This document shows, piece by piece, positions 9,893-18,855 of a stretch of DNA of 61,465 bases. This DNA comes from Myxococcales bacterium (GTDB taxonomy: Bacteria > Myxococcota_A > Polyangia > Haliangiales > Haliangiaceae), in NCBI GenBank assembly GCA_947483555.1, contig CANKMW010000051.1:1-61465 (forward strand). Reading direction: 5' to 3'. The position numbers and the translations under genes were made by a program. The notes under the pieces were generated by a model. It was not told the DNA's origin and did not search any database. It saw only the letters and a program-made list of their open reading frames with translations. The first letter of the stretch is position 1. Every line of letters begins with the position of its first letter.

Positions 9893-11111
9893 GGGTCATC
9901 TCCACGCGCCAGTGATGGACGCGGTCGGCCGCGGCCAGGACGGCGCGCGGGTTGCGGTTGCGGACCGCGTCAGCGACCTGGTCGCGTAACTCGGCAAACG
10001 GGACGGTGCCGCCGCGCGCGGCCCGCATGCGCTCGAGCCAGGCCGGCACGTCGACGGTGGCCAGCTCGCGCGGCGCGTGAAGCTCGACGCGCACCGCCTC
10101 GACCGCGGCCGCGAAGTAGCGCTCGAGGGCATGGCCGTGGTGGCCGGCGACCCGCAGCAGCGCGGCGGTGTTGCGGACCAGGTACTCCTTGCCGGCGGCC
10201 AGCGGCGGCGGCGCACCGTGCGCCGGCCCGAAGCGGCCGAGGCCGGCCCACACCACGATCACCATGAGCAGCATCACGTGCAGCGTGATCAGCGCCAGCG
10301 GGAACCGGAACAGCGCCTTCCACAGGCTCGGCTCCGCGCCGAAGCCGTGCAGGGTCTCGTCGAACACCACCGGCCCACCATCGCGGAGCTGGTCGAGGAG
10401 CGCGATCGCGAAGCCGGCGTTGCCGGGCCGGCCGAGGCCGGCGTTGTTGACCACGTCGGGGTCGGTGAGCACGTAGAGCGTGGTGTCGCCGACGTACAGC
10501 TCGAGCACCAGCCCGAGGCCGCCCACGGTGTGGACCCGGCCGTCGGCGGCGTCGGCGAGCTGCGCCACGTGGTAGTCGGCCGACAGGTGCAGATCCGGGG
10601 TGCCCAGCTCGAAGCTATCGAGCTCGACCGCGCCCGGCGTGGTGCGCGTGATCTCGGCGTCGGAGCCGAGCGCGCGCAGCGTCGCCTCGACCTCGTCCTC
10701 GTCGAGCACCGCGACGCTGTCGAGCCAGCGCCGGTTGTCGGTCGACGGCGCGCCGTACCACTTGGGCAGCACCACCAGCACGGTGCGGGCCGAGGTCACG
10801 AGCGCGTGCAGCTTCTCGGCGGCGCCATCGTCGTCGGGCGGCACCACCGGCTCGGCGATCACCAGCACCCCGCCGCTGGCCTTGACGCCCGAGCCATGAC
10901 GGCTGACCACCACCGGCACGTCGAGCTCCTCGAGCACCTCGACCAGGGCGTGGTGGCCGATCGCCGACACCGAGTACCCATCCGAGGACGCCGACGGCCG
11001 CCCGGCGATGTCATCGAGGAACACGGTGAGCAAGATGGCGCCGAGCAGCGACGCGCCGATCGCGCCGGCCACCAGCGTCGCCGCGGTGCGCGAGAACGCG
11101 GCCTGGGTCAC
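9870..11111 (-). CDS. DUF4350-like membrane protein
   Basis: A 413-residue protein with an N-terminal membrane helix (LVAGAIGASLLGAILLTVFL). A Rossmann-like extracytoplasmic region follows (SVSAIGHHALVEVLEELDVPVV), typical of DUF4350, and then a second membrane helix (FRFPLALITLHVMLLMVIVVWAGL). A cytoplasmic tail of about 110 residues completes it. The position next to MoxR, DUF58 and DUF4129 is the usual setting of this family, whose role is unknown. The start is GTG at 11111, which overlaps the upstream stop as GTGA. Confidence 0.82.
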
Positions 11112-11857
11112 GCCGGCCCCCGATAGGCGTCGGCGAAGCGCTGGAACTCGCCCCGGCAGCGCTCGTAGTCGGCGGCGCCCGAGGCGTCGTCGCCGAAGTA
11201 GGTCACCTCGACCGCGACCACCAGCGCGTTGAGCGCGGTCCTGGCCGCCGGCACCAGCGGTACGCGGGCCAGGATCTCGCGGCTGGTGAGCGAGGCCGGG
11301 ACCCGGGTCCGGGTCGCGCGCACCAGCTCCATCAGCGTGCGCAGCAGCAGCGTGTGGATGGCCTCGGCGTAGCGGCCGGCGCGGGCCAGCTCGTCGGCGT
11401 CGCCGATCGGTCGCTGCAGCACGTCCTGATCGATGGTGGGCTCGGGCACCGGCTCGCCGTCGAGCGAGTCGGTATCGCTGCCGCGCTTGAGATCGCGGGC
11501 CAGCCACATCAGCACCATGACCAGCGCCACGGCGAGCACGCCGTAGACGATCATGCGCATCGCGGTGGCGATCGGCGAGGCCAGCTGCTCCTGGTCGCGC
11601 TGGTCGCGCTGGCGATCCTGGGCCCGCTTCGCCCGCCCGGGCGCCAGCTTGGGCCGGCGCCCGTCCTTGGCCCGGTCAGCGCCACCGCGCTCGAACGGCA
11701 CCAGCGGCAAGTCTCGCTGGTAGCGACGGTCGAGGACCTCGCGCGCCGCCTGCTCGGCACGCGTGGCGGCGCGCGGCGCGGCGGCCGGCGCGGCCTCGGC
11801 GACCGGCGCGACCTCGGCGGCGAGGGCCACCACCGCCGCCATCACCGCCGCGATCAT
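11108..11857 (-). CDS. DUF4129-like membrane protein
   Basis: A 249-residue protein with an N-terminal signal-like hydrophobic stretch (MIAAVMAAVVALAAEVAP). A charged linker of Arg, Lys, Asp and Gln follows, then one membrane helix (MIVYGVLAVALVMVLMWLA) and a C-terminal helical domain. The C-terminus has the DUF4129 pattern: ARAGRYAEAIHTLLLRTLMEL, SLTSREILARVP and VEVTYFG. The ATG overlaps the HAD gene stop by 4 bp. It probably belongs to the envelope complex encoded by the whole operon. Confidence 0.82.
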   Translation of the reverse strand: MIAAVMAAVVALAAEVAPVAEAAPAAAPRAATRAEQAAREVLDRRYQRDLPLVPFERGGADRAKDGRRPKLAPGRAKRAQDRQRDQRDQEQLASPIATAMRMIVYGVLAVALVMVLMWLARDLKRGSDTDSLDGEPVPEPTIDQDVLQRPIGDADELARAGRYAEAIHTLLLRTLMELVRATRTRVPASLTSREILARVPLVPAARTALNALVVAVEVTYFGDDASGAADYERCRGEFQRFADAYRGPA

Positions 11858-12546
11858 CGGATCAGCTCCCAGCGCGCCAGCGCGGCGCGCACCGCGGCGG
11901 CGTCGACCGCCGCGGCCACGCCATCGTCGCCGGTGGCGTGCGCCGCCGCGCCGAACCAGATCGCACGCATGCCGGCGCCGCGCGCACCCTCGACGTCGGC
12001 GGTGCGCGAGTCGCCGACATGGACGATCTCCGCCGGCGTGACGCCGAGCGCGCGCGCCGCGTGCTCGAAGATCGCGCGCGCCGGCTTGGCGACGCCGAGG
12101 CGCCCCGAGTCGACGATCACCGCGAACGGCGCCGCCCAGCCGATCTCGGCGATCAGCTCGGCGAGCCGGCCCTCGGAGTTCGAGATGATGCCGACCGGCG
12201 TCCCGGCGGTGGCCAGCTCCTGGGCCAGCTCGAACATGCCGGTGATCGGCCGCCGCCACAGGTTGCGGACCGGTTGTTGATCCCACAGCCAGGTCGCGAG
12301 ATCGGTGGCCGCCGTCGGTGCGACTCCGGCGCCGACCAGCAGGGAGGTCATGAACAGGTGCCAGGGCGCCTGGTGGCCGCCGGCCGTCACCGCCTCCTCG
12401 TAGCGCCGCCACGCCGCCGGCTGGGCGCCCGCCAGCGCGCGCTCGGCGACCTCGACGCCGCGCTCGACCAGCCGCGACACCAGCATCGCGGTGTCGAGCT
12501 CGACCAGGGTCTGCCCGGCGTCGAAGGTGACCGCGCGCGCCCGCAT
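11854..12546 (-). CDS. HAD-superfamily hydrolase
   Basis: A 230-residue cytoplasmic HAD hydrolase. Motif I is VTFDAGQTLVE, with the nucleophile Asp near residue 9. The second Asp of the usual DxDxT is replaced by Gly, as in many HAD dehalogenase/phosphatase subgroups. Motif II is GIISNSEG, motif III the Lys of GVAKPARAIFEHAARALG, and motif IV HVGDSRTADVEGARGAGM. The substrate is unknown. It has 4-bp overlap with the following DUF4129-like gene, so it shares the MoxR operon although its link to that system is not obvious. Confidence 0.88.
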   Translation of the reverse strand: MRARAVTFDAGQTLVELDTAMLVSRLVERGVEVAERALAGAQPAAWRRYEEAVTAGGHQAPWHLFMTSLLVGAGVAPTAATDLATWLWDQQPVRNLWRRPITGMFELAQELATAGTPVGIISNSEGRLAELIAEIGWAAPFAVIVDSGRLGVAKPARAIFEHAARALGVTPAEIVHVGDSRTADVEGARGAGMRAIWFGAAAHATGDDGVAAAVDAAAVRAALARWELIR

Positions 12547-12549
12547 CTG

Positions 12550-12996
12550 CTAGTCGCGCTCGCGCCGGCGGCCGCGCCCGTCGTCGGCGTCATCGCGGTC
12601 GCCGTCGCCGCGACTCGGTCGCAGCGAGCGCGCGATCATGCCGAGCCCGCCCGCGATCAGCACCAGCATCAGCAGGGCGTTGAACAGGGTGGTCTGGCGC
12701 CAGTGGATCTGCATGTTGGCGATGATCCCGGCGACCAGGATGAGCAAGCCGCCGCCGGCCAGCCCCCAGCCCACCATCGAGCTGCCGTTCCAGAACAGGA
12801 CCCCGATGCCGGCGAGCAGCGGGATCAACGTGAGCCCGAAGGTGCGCTCGTTGCCGGTGCCCATGCCCCAGCGCCAGTAGCCGCCGTGGACGTCGACCTG
12901 CTGGAACAGCAGGTACAGGCCGACGACGAACATCCCCATGCCGACCAGGAACAGTCCCGTGCCCCCTCGCGTGCCCCCGGCATTGCGATAGTCCAT
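12550..12996 (-). CDS. Small membrane protein, about four helices
   Basis: A 148-residue protein with four hydrophobic segments: GLFLVGMGMFVVGLYLLFQ, TFGLTLIPLLAGIGVLFW, GLAGGGLLILVAGIIANM and FNALLMLVLIAGGLGMIA. It ends in a highly charged tail of Arg, Asp and Gly. I do not recognise a named family. The ATG at 12996 has no strong ribosome site. Its stop lies 3 bp before the HAD start, so it is probably the first gene of the MoxR operon. Confidence 0.75.
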   Translation of the reverse strand: MDYRNAGGTRGGTGLFLVGMGMFVVGLYLLFQQVDVHGGYWRWGMGTGNERTFGLTLIPLLAGIGVLFWNGSSMVGWGLAGGGLLILVAGIIANMQIHWRQTTLFNALLMLVLIAGGLGMIARSLRPSRGDGDRDDADDGRGRRRERD

Positions 12997-13041
12997 GGCG
13001 CGAAGGTAGCAAACATCCAGGCCGCCGGCTGAGCCGCGGAC

Positions 13042-14091
13042 CTAGAGCAGCTTGATGGCCTTCATCACCGCCAGCAGCCCGCCGATGAGGACGACCACGG
13101 CGATCCAGAAGAACAGGTAGCCGTACGTCCACTGGGTCTCGGGCAGGACGTTGAAGTTCATGCCGTAGACGCCGCACAGGAACGTCAGCGGCATGAAGAT
13201 GACGCTGACCACGGTGAGCTTGCTCATCACCTTGTTGGTCTGGTGCGCGACCATGGACATGTAGTTGTTGAGCGCGCCGGCCAGGATGTCGCGATCGACG
13301 AGCACGTCCTGCAGCACGCGCTCGACGGTGCCGACCATGTTGCCGAGGAACGGCTGGGTCGCCTCGCTGACGAACGGCGACTTGCGGGTCGAGAGCTCGG
13401 TCAAGACCGAGCGCGCCGGCAGGACGATCTTGCGCAGGTGGAGCAGGTCGGAGCCCAGCTCCGAGGCGTCGGCGAACACCTTCTCGTCGACGGCGCCGAT
13501 CAGGGTTCGTTGCACCTCCTCGACCCGCTCCTCGAACGCCTTGTGCACGTTGAGGTAGTTGTCGATGAGGTGGTCCCACAGCTCGTAGAGCATGAAGCTG
13601 GGGCTCTGGGCGAAGCGCACGAAGTCGGCGTGGTAGCTCTTGCGCACCGACTCCAGGAACACCGGCTGGCCGCGGTGCAGCGTGAGCAGGAAGCCGGCGC
13701 CCATGATGGCGTCGACGCGCTCGAGGTCGAACTTGTGGCCGGCCAGCTTGCAGCCCGACAGCACGAGGTGGATGTAGTCGTCGTAGCGCGCGATCTGCGT
13801 CGCCGGCTCGCGGGTGAGCGAGTCCTCGACGATCTCGGTCGCGACCAGGCCAAGCTCGGTGAGCAGCTTGCGGGCCTCCTCGACGCGGGCGACGTCGATG
13901 TCGATCCACACGAACTTGCCGTCGGCCATCGCCGCCTTGGCGTCGCCGATCGGGATGATCGGGTCCTGCTTCTTGCCGAAGTCGAACGCCACCACGACCG
14001 CGAGCGGATCTGCGGCGGCGAGCGCGGCGCTATCTGCTGCGGGGAGTTGAGCGGCCGTGCCGGCCTCGGGCTCGGACATCCCCGCCATCAT
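13042..14091 (-). CDS. corA: CorA-family divalent metal transporter
   Basis: A 349-residue protein of the CorA family, which moves Mg2+ (and Co2+/Ni2+) through a pentameric pore. A long N-terminal cytoplasmic domain (to about residue 280) carries the funnel helices. Two membrane helices close the protein: VVSVIFMPLTFLCGVYGMNF with the signature GMN, and YGYLFFWIAVVVLIGGLLAV. A Lys-rich end follows (MKAIKLL). Three ATGs are possible (14091, 14088, 14079). I took the first; 14079, just after a GGCGGGG, is an alternative. No M-box-like leader was recognised. Confidence 0.9.
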   Translation of the reverse strand: MMAGMSEPEAGTAAQLPAADSAALAAADPLAVVVAFDFGKKQDPIIPIGDAKAAMADGKFVWIDIDVARVEEARKLLTELGLVATEIVEDSLTREPATQIARYDDYIHLVLSGCKLAGHKFDLERVDAIMGAGFLLTLHRGQPVFLESVRKSYHADFVRFAQSPSFMLYELWDHLIDNYLNVHKAFEERVEEVQRTLIGAVDEKVFADASELGSDLLHLRKIVLPARSVLTELSTRKSPFVSEATQPFLGNMVGTVERVLQDVLVDRDILAGALNNYMSMVAHQTNKVMSKLTVVSVIFMPLTFLCGVYGMNFNVLPETQWTYGYLFFWIAVVVLIGGLLAVMKAIKLL

Positions 14092-14125
14092 ACCTGCGTG
14101 GTGGGCCGCGCGCGCCGACCGGGGA

Positions 14126-15580
14126 TCACTTCATCCGCTTGCTCAGGTCCTTGACCACCTTGGTCGCGGCTCCCGCCTTGACGGCGATGGAGAACGACTC
14201 GGTGATCTTGTGCTCGCGGTTGACCAGCGTGACCTTGTGCGGGCCGGCCGCGACCTTGATCGCGCGCTGCGGGGTCTTGAGGCCGGTCGCCTTGCCGTCG
14301 ATGAAGATGTCGCACGGCGGCTTGGCGCCCAGCATCAGCGTGCCGGCGCCCTTGCCGGCGACCGGCGCGGGCCGCGACGGCTCGAGCTTCGCGACCCGGA
14401 GCGCGGCCTTCGCCGCCGGCACGGCCTTCGCCGCCGGCGCCGCCTTCACGGCCTTCGCCACCTGCGGCGCCGGGCGCGGCGCGACCTTCGCCGGCGCCGC
14501 CTCGACCGTCGCCATGGACGACGTCAGATCGACCGTCACGCGCGCCGAGGCCGACGGGTCGACCGTGACCAGCGTCGACCTGTGACCGGCGAGGGTGAAC
14601 ATCAGCTCGTGGGAGCGCGACGGATCGAGCGCGTGCTCGAGCGGCGTGACGCCGAGCGTGACGGTGGTGCTGCCGTCGACGAGGAGCACGGTCGCGCCGG
14701 CGGGCTCGGAGGCGAACCCGATCGTCACCGGAGTCGGCGCCACGACCGGAGCCACAACCGGGAGCTCGGGCTCGACGACCGTGGGCACGGCGACGGCCGG
14801 CTCGGCGACCGGCGGCTCCAGGGGTGGTGCGATGACTGCCGGCTCGGCCGCGGGTGGCGTGACCGGCGCCAGCGCCGGTGCCGGGGTAACCACGGCAGCC
14901 GGCTGCGCCATCACGGCCGGCGCTGGCAACGCCGGAGCCACCGGAGAACGCCCCGGCCAGGCCACGATCGCGGTCGCGACCAGGCCGGCCGCGAACGCGG
15001 CCGACAGCCACAACATGGTCCGGGCGCGGCTCGAGCGCGGCACGCCCTGGGTGCCGAGCGACGTCTCGTCGAAGCGATCGACACCGACGCTCTCCTCGAA
15101 CCAGCTCGCTTCTTCGAGGCCGGGCACGGCGCCGAGCGCCGACGGGCGGGCGGCGAGCGGCGTGACCGGGCCGATCGTCAGCGGCGGCAGCGCGGCCGGC
15201 ATCGCCGCCGGCCTCGGCGCCGCCTCGGCGATCGTGATCGGCATGTCGTCGTCATCGACGTCGTCGCTGTCGAGCAGATCCTCGTCGATCTGATCGAACG
15301 GCAGGGTCGAGACCTCGTCGGGGCGCTGGCTCGGCCGCGCCGCGGGTGGGGCGGCGGCGAGCTGGGTCTGCGTCGAATGCGGCGCGCGCGTGCGTGGCAG
15401 CGGCGCCGGCGGATCGACCGGAACGGTCATGCGACCGGGGAAGGGCCGCGGCAGCGGCGGCTTGCGCGCCGACGGTGACGGCGTGCTGAAGAGCGCGTCG
15501 TCCGTATCCACCGATCGTGTGTGCGCCATCTCGATCAGGCGATTGACGGCCGTGTTCTCCGTCTTGGTGCCCTGGGCCAT
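14126..15580 (-). CDS. PEGA-domain membrane-anchored protein
   Basis: A 484-residue protein. Residues of about 1-185 are cytoplasmic and disordered, with a strong acidic run (DEDLLDSDDVDDDDM). One membrane helix follows (TMLWLSAAFAAGLVATAIVAW), then a Pro/Ala/Val-rich linker of about 90 residues. A PEGA-like domain comes next (SEPAGATVLLVDGSTTVTLGVTPLEHAL). An Ala/Lys/Pro-rich segment leads to a second PEGA-like end (PPCDIFIDGKATGLKTPQRAIKV). ATG at 15580 follows a GGAGG with a 5-base gap, a strong ribosome site that decides the start. Similar myxobacterial proteins often have kinase partners; none is adjacent here. Confidence 0.85.
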   Translation of the reverse strand: MAQGTKTENTAVNRLIEMAHTRSVDTDDALFSTPSPSARKPPLPRPFPGRMTVPVDPPAPLPRTRAPHSTQTQLAAAPPAARPSQRPDEVSTLPFDQIDEDLLDSDDVDDDDMPITIAEAAPRPAAMPAALPPLTIGPVTPLAARPSALGAVPGLEEASWFEESVGVDRFDETSLGTQGVPRSSRARTMLWLSAAFAAGLVATAIVAWPGRSPVAPALPAPAVMAQPAAVVTPAPALAPVTPPAAEPAVIAPPLEPPVAEPAVAVPTVVEPELPVVAPVVAPTPVTIGFASEPAGATVLLVDGSTTVTLGVTPLEHALDPSRSHELMFTLAGHRSTLVTVDPSASARVTVDLTSSMATVEAAPAKVAPRPAPQVAKAVKAAPAAKAVPAAKAALRVAKLEPSRPAPVAGKGAGTLMLGAKPPCDIFIDGKATGLKTPQRAIKVAAGPHKVTLVNREHKITESFSIAVKAGAATKVVKDLSKRMK

Positions 15581-15771
15581 GGAAGCCTCCACAAAGGTTG
15601 CTCGGTCCCCCGACCGCCGGCGGTCGTATCACGGTGTGCACCTGGCACCGTACGAACTTTGGCTGACACGCGCTGCGAAACGGCGCCTCGCTCGTGGGCA
15701 TTTGTGCCGGCATGTACGACCGCGCCACACAGCGCTGATCATTCGTGATCACATTGCTGATCGAAGTTCGC
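15581..15771. other. 191-bp intergenic region upstream of the PEGA gene
   Basis: This region probably holds the promoter of the minus-strand PEGA gene. It is lower in GC than its surroundings and contains scattered TGATC-type words (TGATCATTCGTGATCAC around 15736-15752). The DmeF-type gene ends at its right border. No convincing promoter hexamers or terminator stem were found. Confidence 0.4.
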
Positions 15772-16758
15772 TCAAGCTCGCTCGTGCCCGCGCGCGCAGC
15801 CGTGGACCTCGACCGTCAGGTGGGCCAGCTCGACCACGCCCAGGATCTGCGAGCGGTAGTAGTCGACCTCGCGCGGCTGCGCACTGACCAGCGACACGAT
15901 GCAGCCCCGCTTGCCGGGCGCCAGCTCCCAGACGTGGAGGTCGGCGACCCGGACGTCGTCGAGCGTCTCGAGGTGCTTCTCGATCTGCGTGACCACGTCG
16001 CTCGAGGGCATCGCGTCGACGAGCTGCGCCGCGGCGTCGCGACACAGCCCGACCGCCCAGCGCGCGATCAGCACGCCGCCCAGGAACCCCATCGCCGGAT
16101 CCAGCCACCAGATGCCAGCGTACTCGCCACCCAGCAGGGCGCCGATCGCCAGCACGCTGGTCAACGCGTCCGCGAGCACGTGGAAGTACGCCGCCCGCAG
16201 GTTGTGATCGGTCAGCTGCTCGCCGTGGTCGTGACCGTGACCGTGACCGTGACCGTGGCCGTGACCGTGACCAGGGGCTTCCTCGTCGTCATGAACCTGG
16301 CCATGCCCCCCACCCAGCAGCACCGCGCACACGACGTTCACCACCAGGCCGATCACCGCCACCGGCAACGCGTCACGGAAGTGCACCACCGGGTGGTCGA
16401 ACAGTCGCTGCCCGGCCTCGATCCCCATCCACAGCGCGACCACGCCAAGCGCGACGCCGCTGGTGTACCCCGACAGCGCGTAGACCTTGCCGGTCCCGAA
16501 GGTGAACCGCCGCGACCCGGCGCGGGTGCGCGCGAACCAGTACGCGAACAGCGCCAGCCCGAGCGCCCCGGCGTGGGTCGCCATGTGCCAGCCGTCGGCG
16601 GTCAGCGCCATCGAACCGGTCACGTACCCGGTCACCAGTTCGGCGACCATGGTGACCAGCGTCAGCGCCACCACCCAGCGGGTCCGCCGCTCGCCGCGTT
16701 CGACCATCACCGCGAAGTCGTGGTGGTGGGCGTGCTCGGACGGGTCGTGGGTGGCCAT
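15772..16758 (-). CDS. dmeF: Cation diffusion facilitator, DmeF-like metal exporter
   Basis: A 328-residue CDF family metal/proton antiporter of the inner membrane. The first metal site is TADGWHMATHAGAL, matching DmeF (Co/Ni efflux) rather than ZitB. The second is HVLADALTSVLAI. Between helices IV and V is a His/Gly run (HGHGHGHGHGHGHDH). It is encoded by a GTGACC hexanucleotide run on the plus strand and probably binds metal. A C-terminal CDF cytoplasmic domain follows (residues of about 260-328). ATG at 16758 gives the typical His-rich N-terminus (HDPSEHAHHH); an upstream in-frame ATG at 16779 is possible. The metal specificity is inferred only from motifs. Confidence 0.85.
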   Translation of the reverse strand: MATHDPSEHAHHHDFAVMVERGERRTRWVVALTLVTMVAELVTGYVTGSMALTADGWHMATHAGALGLALFAYWFARTRAGSRRFTFGTGKVYALSGYTSGVALGVVALWMGIEAGQRLFDHPVVHFRDALPVAVIGLVVNVVCAVLLGGGHGQVHDDEEAPGHGHGHGHGHGHGHDHGEQLTDHNLRAAYFHVLADALTSVLAIGALLGGEYAGIWWLDPAMGFLGGVLIARWAVGLCRDAAAQLVDAMPSSDVVTQIEKHLETLDDVRVADLHVWELAPGKRGCIVSLVSAQPREVDYYRSQILGVVELAHLTVEVHGCARGHERA

Positions 16759-16815
16759 CGCGATCGTCGCTGGCCCCATTCTAGCAGTCGCCGCCGGGCC
16801 GCGTACCATCAGCGC

Positions 16816-17298
16816 GTGGCCCGCGACCGTCACCCCGTCACGATGGCGATCCGCGTGCTGCGTCAGCACGGCGTCGCCTTCATCCCACACCTCTACGACT
16901 GGGAGCCGCCCGGCGGCACCGCCGCGTCGGCGGCCGCGCTCGCCGTCGACGAGCACGAGGTCGTGAAGACCCTCATCTTCGAGGACGGCGGCCGGGCGCC
17001 GCTGTGCATCCTCATGCACGGTGACCGCGAGGTCTCGGCCAAGAACCTGGCCCGCGCGCTGACCACCAAGCAGGTCGCGCCCTGTACGCCCGAGGTCGCC
17101 GACCGCCACTCCGGCTACCAGGTCGGCGGCACCTCGCCGTTCGGCCTCCGCCGCGCCATGCCGATCTACCTCGAGCGCACGATCGCCGCGCTCCCGCGCC
17201 TGTTCATCAACGGCGGCGCCCGCGGCTTCCTCGTCGAGCTATCGGCCGCCGACCTGGTCCGGGTGCTGGCGCCGACCCTGGTCGACGTGGCGACCTGA
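16816..17298 (+). CDS. ybaK: YbaK/EbsC-type aminoacyl-tRNA deacylase
   Basis: A 160-residue cytoplasmic protein of the YbaK/ProX family, which hydrolyses mischarged tRNA, typically Cys-tRNA(Pro). The family patterns are HLYDWEPPGGTAASAAALAV, EVVKTLIFEDGG with the conserved Lys, SAKNLARALTTKQVAPCTPE, and the Gly-rich GGTSPFGLRRAMPIYLE. The length is right. I chose GTG at 16816 because the residues from there match the usual N-terminus; an internal ATG at 16843 would shorten the first helix. It is divergent from the CDF gene with about 57 bp between. Confidence 0.88.
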   Translation: MARDRHPVTMAIRVLRQHGVAFIPHLYDWEPPGGTAASAAALAVDEHEVVKTLIFEDGGRAPLCILMHGDREVSAKNLARALTTKQVAPCTPEVADRHSGYQVGGTSPFGLRRAMPIYLERTIAALPRLFINGGARGFLVELSAADLVRVLAPTLVDVAT

Positions 17299-17323
17299 GC
17301 CTCGAACCGTAGCCGCCGCGAGG

Positions 17324-18037
17324 TCAGTGCACGCCGAGGTACGCCTTGCGGATGGCGTCGTCGGCCGCCAGCTCGCGGGCCGGACCCGAGGTCACCAGCG
17401 TGCCGACCTCGAGCACGTGCCCGGTGTGGGCGACCGCCAGCGCCATGTGCGCGTTCTGCTCGACCAGCAGGATGGTGGTGCCCTCGGCGGCGATGGTCTT
17501 CACGATCTTGAAGATGAGCTGCACCATCTGCGGCGCCAGGCCGAGCGAGGGCTCGTCGAGGAGCAGGAGACGCGGCCGGGCGACCAGCGCCCGCGCGATG
17601 GCCAGCATCTGCTGCTCGCCGCCTGACAGCGTGCCGGCGTTCTGCGCCAGCCGCTCCTTCAGGCGCGGGAACAACGACAGGGCGTGATCGCGATCCTTGG
17701 CCACCGCCGCCCGATCGCGGCGCAGGTACGAGCCGATCTCGAGGTTCTCGCCGACGGTCAGGTTGGCGAAGATGCCGCGGCCCTCGGGCGCGTGCGACAG
17801 GCCGCGGGCGACGATCTTGTGCGGCGCCAGGGTCGTGATGTCGGTGCCGGCGAAGCGCACCGTGCCCTTGCTCGGCCGCACCAGGCCGGAGATGGCGCGC
17901 AGCGTGGTGGTCTTGCCGGCGCCGTTGCCGCCGATCAGCGCCACCACGTGGCCCTCGTCGACCGTGAACGACACCCCGCGCAGGGCGTGGATGCCGCCGT
18001 AGCGCACCTCCAGGCCGCTGACCTCGAGCAACGCCAT
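17324..18037 (-). CDS. livF: Branched-chain amino acid ABC transporter ATPase LivF
   Basis: A 237-residue ATPase subunit of a branched-chain amino acid importer. Walker A is GGNGAGKT, the signature LSGGEQQ and Walker B LLLLDEPS, with the LivF-typical VEQNAHMALAVAHTGHVLE. It is the last gene of the livKHMGF operon. The ATG shares one base with the livG stop (TGATG). Confidence 0.95.
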   Translation of the reverse strand: MALLEVSGLEVRYGGIHALRGVSFTVDEGHVVALIGGNGAGKTTTLRAISGLVRPSKGTVRFAGTDITTLAPHKIVARGLSHAPEGRGIFANLTVGENLEIGSYLRRDRAAVAKDRDHALSLFPRLKERLAQNAGTLSGGEQQMLAIARALVARPRLLLLDEPSLGLAPQMVQLIFKIVKTIAAEGTTILLVEQNAHMALAVAHTGHVLEVGTLVTSGPARELAADDAIRKAYLGVH

Positions 18038-18855
18038 CAGGTCACCTCGGCGTCGTCGTCGGGGATCGCGGCCTGGCCTTCGGGCACCCCGAGGTAGGCC
18101 TCGATCACCGCCGGATCGTTCTGCACCGCGGCGGGTTCGCCGGTGGCGATCGTCACGCCGTGATCGAGCACGGTGATGTGCTCGCAGATATCCATCACCA
18201 GGCCCATGTCGTGCTCGATGAGCAGGATCGCGACGTCGAAGCGCTCGCGCAGCGACTGGATGAGGCTGCGCATCGCCTTCTTCTCGGGCGTGTTCATGCC
18301 GGCCACCGGCTCGTCGAGCAACAACACCTTGGGCTCGGTGGCCAGGGCGCGCGCGATCTCGAGCCGCCGCTGATCGCCGTACGGCAGGCTCTTGGCCTGC
18401 TCGCCGGCGCGGTGGGCGATGCCGAGCACGTCGAGCAGCTCGTGCGAGCGCTCGACGATCGCCGCCTCCTCGGCCAGGTACAGCGGCGTGCGCAACAGGC
18501 TCCGGAACAGCCCCGAGCGGGCGCGGACGGCGGCCGCGACCCGCACGTTGTCGAGCACGTTGAGCTCCCCGAACAGGCGGATGTTCTGGAACGTGCGGGC
18601 CAGGCCGGCGCGCGCGATCTGGTTGGGACGCAACCCGTTCACCGTCGTGCCGGCGAGGCGGATCTCGCCCGAGTCGGGCCGGTACACCCCGGTGAGCAGG
18701 TTGAACACCGTGGTCTTGCCGGCCCCGTTGGGGCCGATCAGCCCGTACAGGCCGCGCGCCGGTACCCGCAGGCTCAGCTCGGCGACCGCCTTGAGGCCAC
18801 CGAACGCGATCGACAGCCGGTCGGCCTCGAGCGCCGGCGCCGTGGCCGCGGTCAT
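18037..18855 (-). CDS. livG: Branched-chain amino acid ABC transporter ATPase LivG
   Basis: A 272-residue ATPase subunit. Walker A is GPNGAGKT. The LivG-type signature SLPYGDQRRLEIARALA replaces the classical LSGGQ. Walker B is LLLDEPVAGMN and the H-loop is IEHDMGLVMDICEHI. A short acidic C-terminal tail (PDDDAEVT) is extra. ATG at 18855 overlaps the livM stop by 4 bp. Its partner in the membrane is LivM/LivH. Confidence 0.95.
   Translation of the reverse strand: MTAATAPALEADRLSIAFGGLKAVAELSLRVPARGLYGLIGPNGAGKTTVFNLLTGVYRPDSGEIRLAGTTVNGLRPNQIARAGLARTFQNIRLFGELNVLDNVRVAAAVRARSGLFRSLLRTPLYLAEEAAIVERSHELLDVLGIAHRAGEQAKSLPYGDQRRLEIARALATEPKVLLLDEPVAGMNTPEKKAMRSLIQSLRERFDVAILLIEHDMGLVMDICEHITVLDHGVTIATGEPAAVQNDPAVIEAYLGVPEGQAAIPDDDAEVT

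Noticed and set aside
15640..15690. A sigma-54-like promoter (TGGCACCGT near 15645)
   Set aside because: The spacing to a TTGC-type second box is wrong and the orientation would not suit the adjacent genes.
16225..16275. A GTGACC hexanucleotide run as an intergenic array
   Set aside because: It lies inside the dmeF-like gene and codes the His/Gly metal-binding loop, so it is better explained by protein function.
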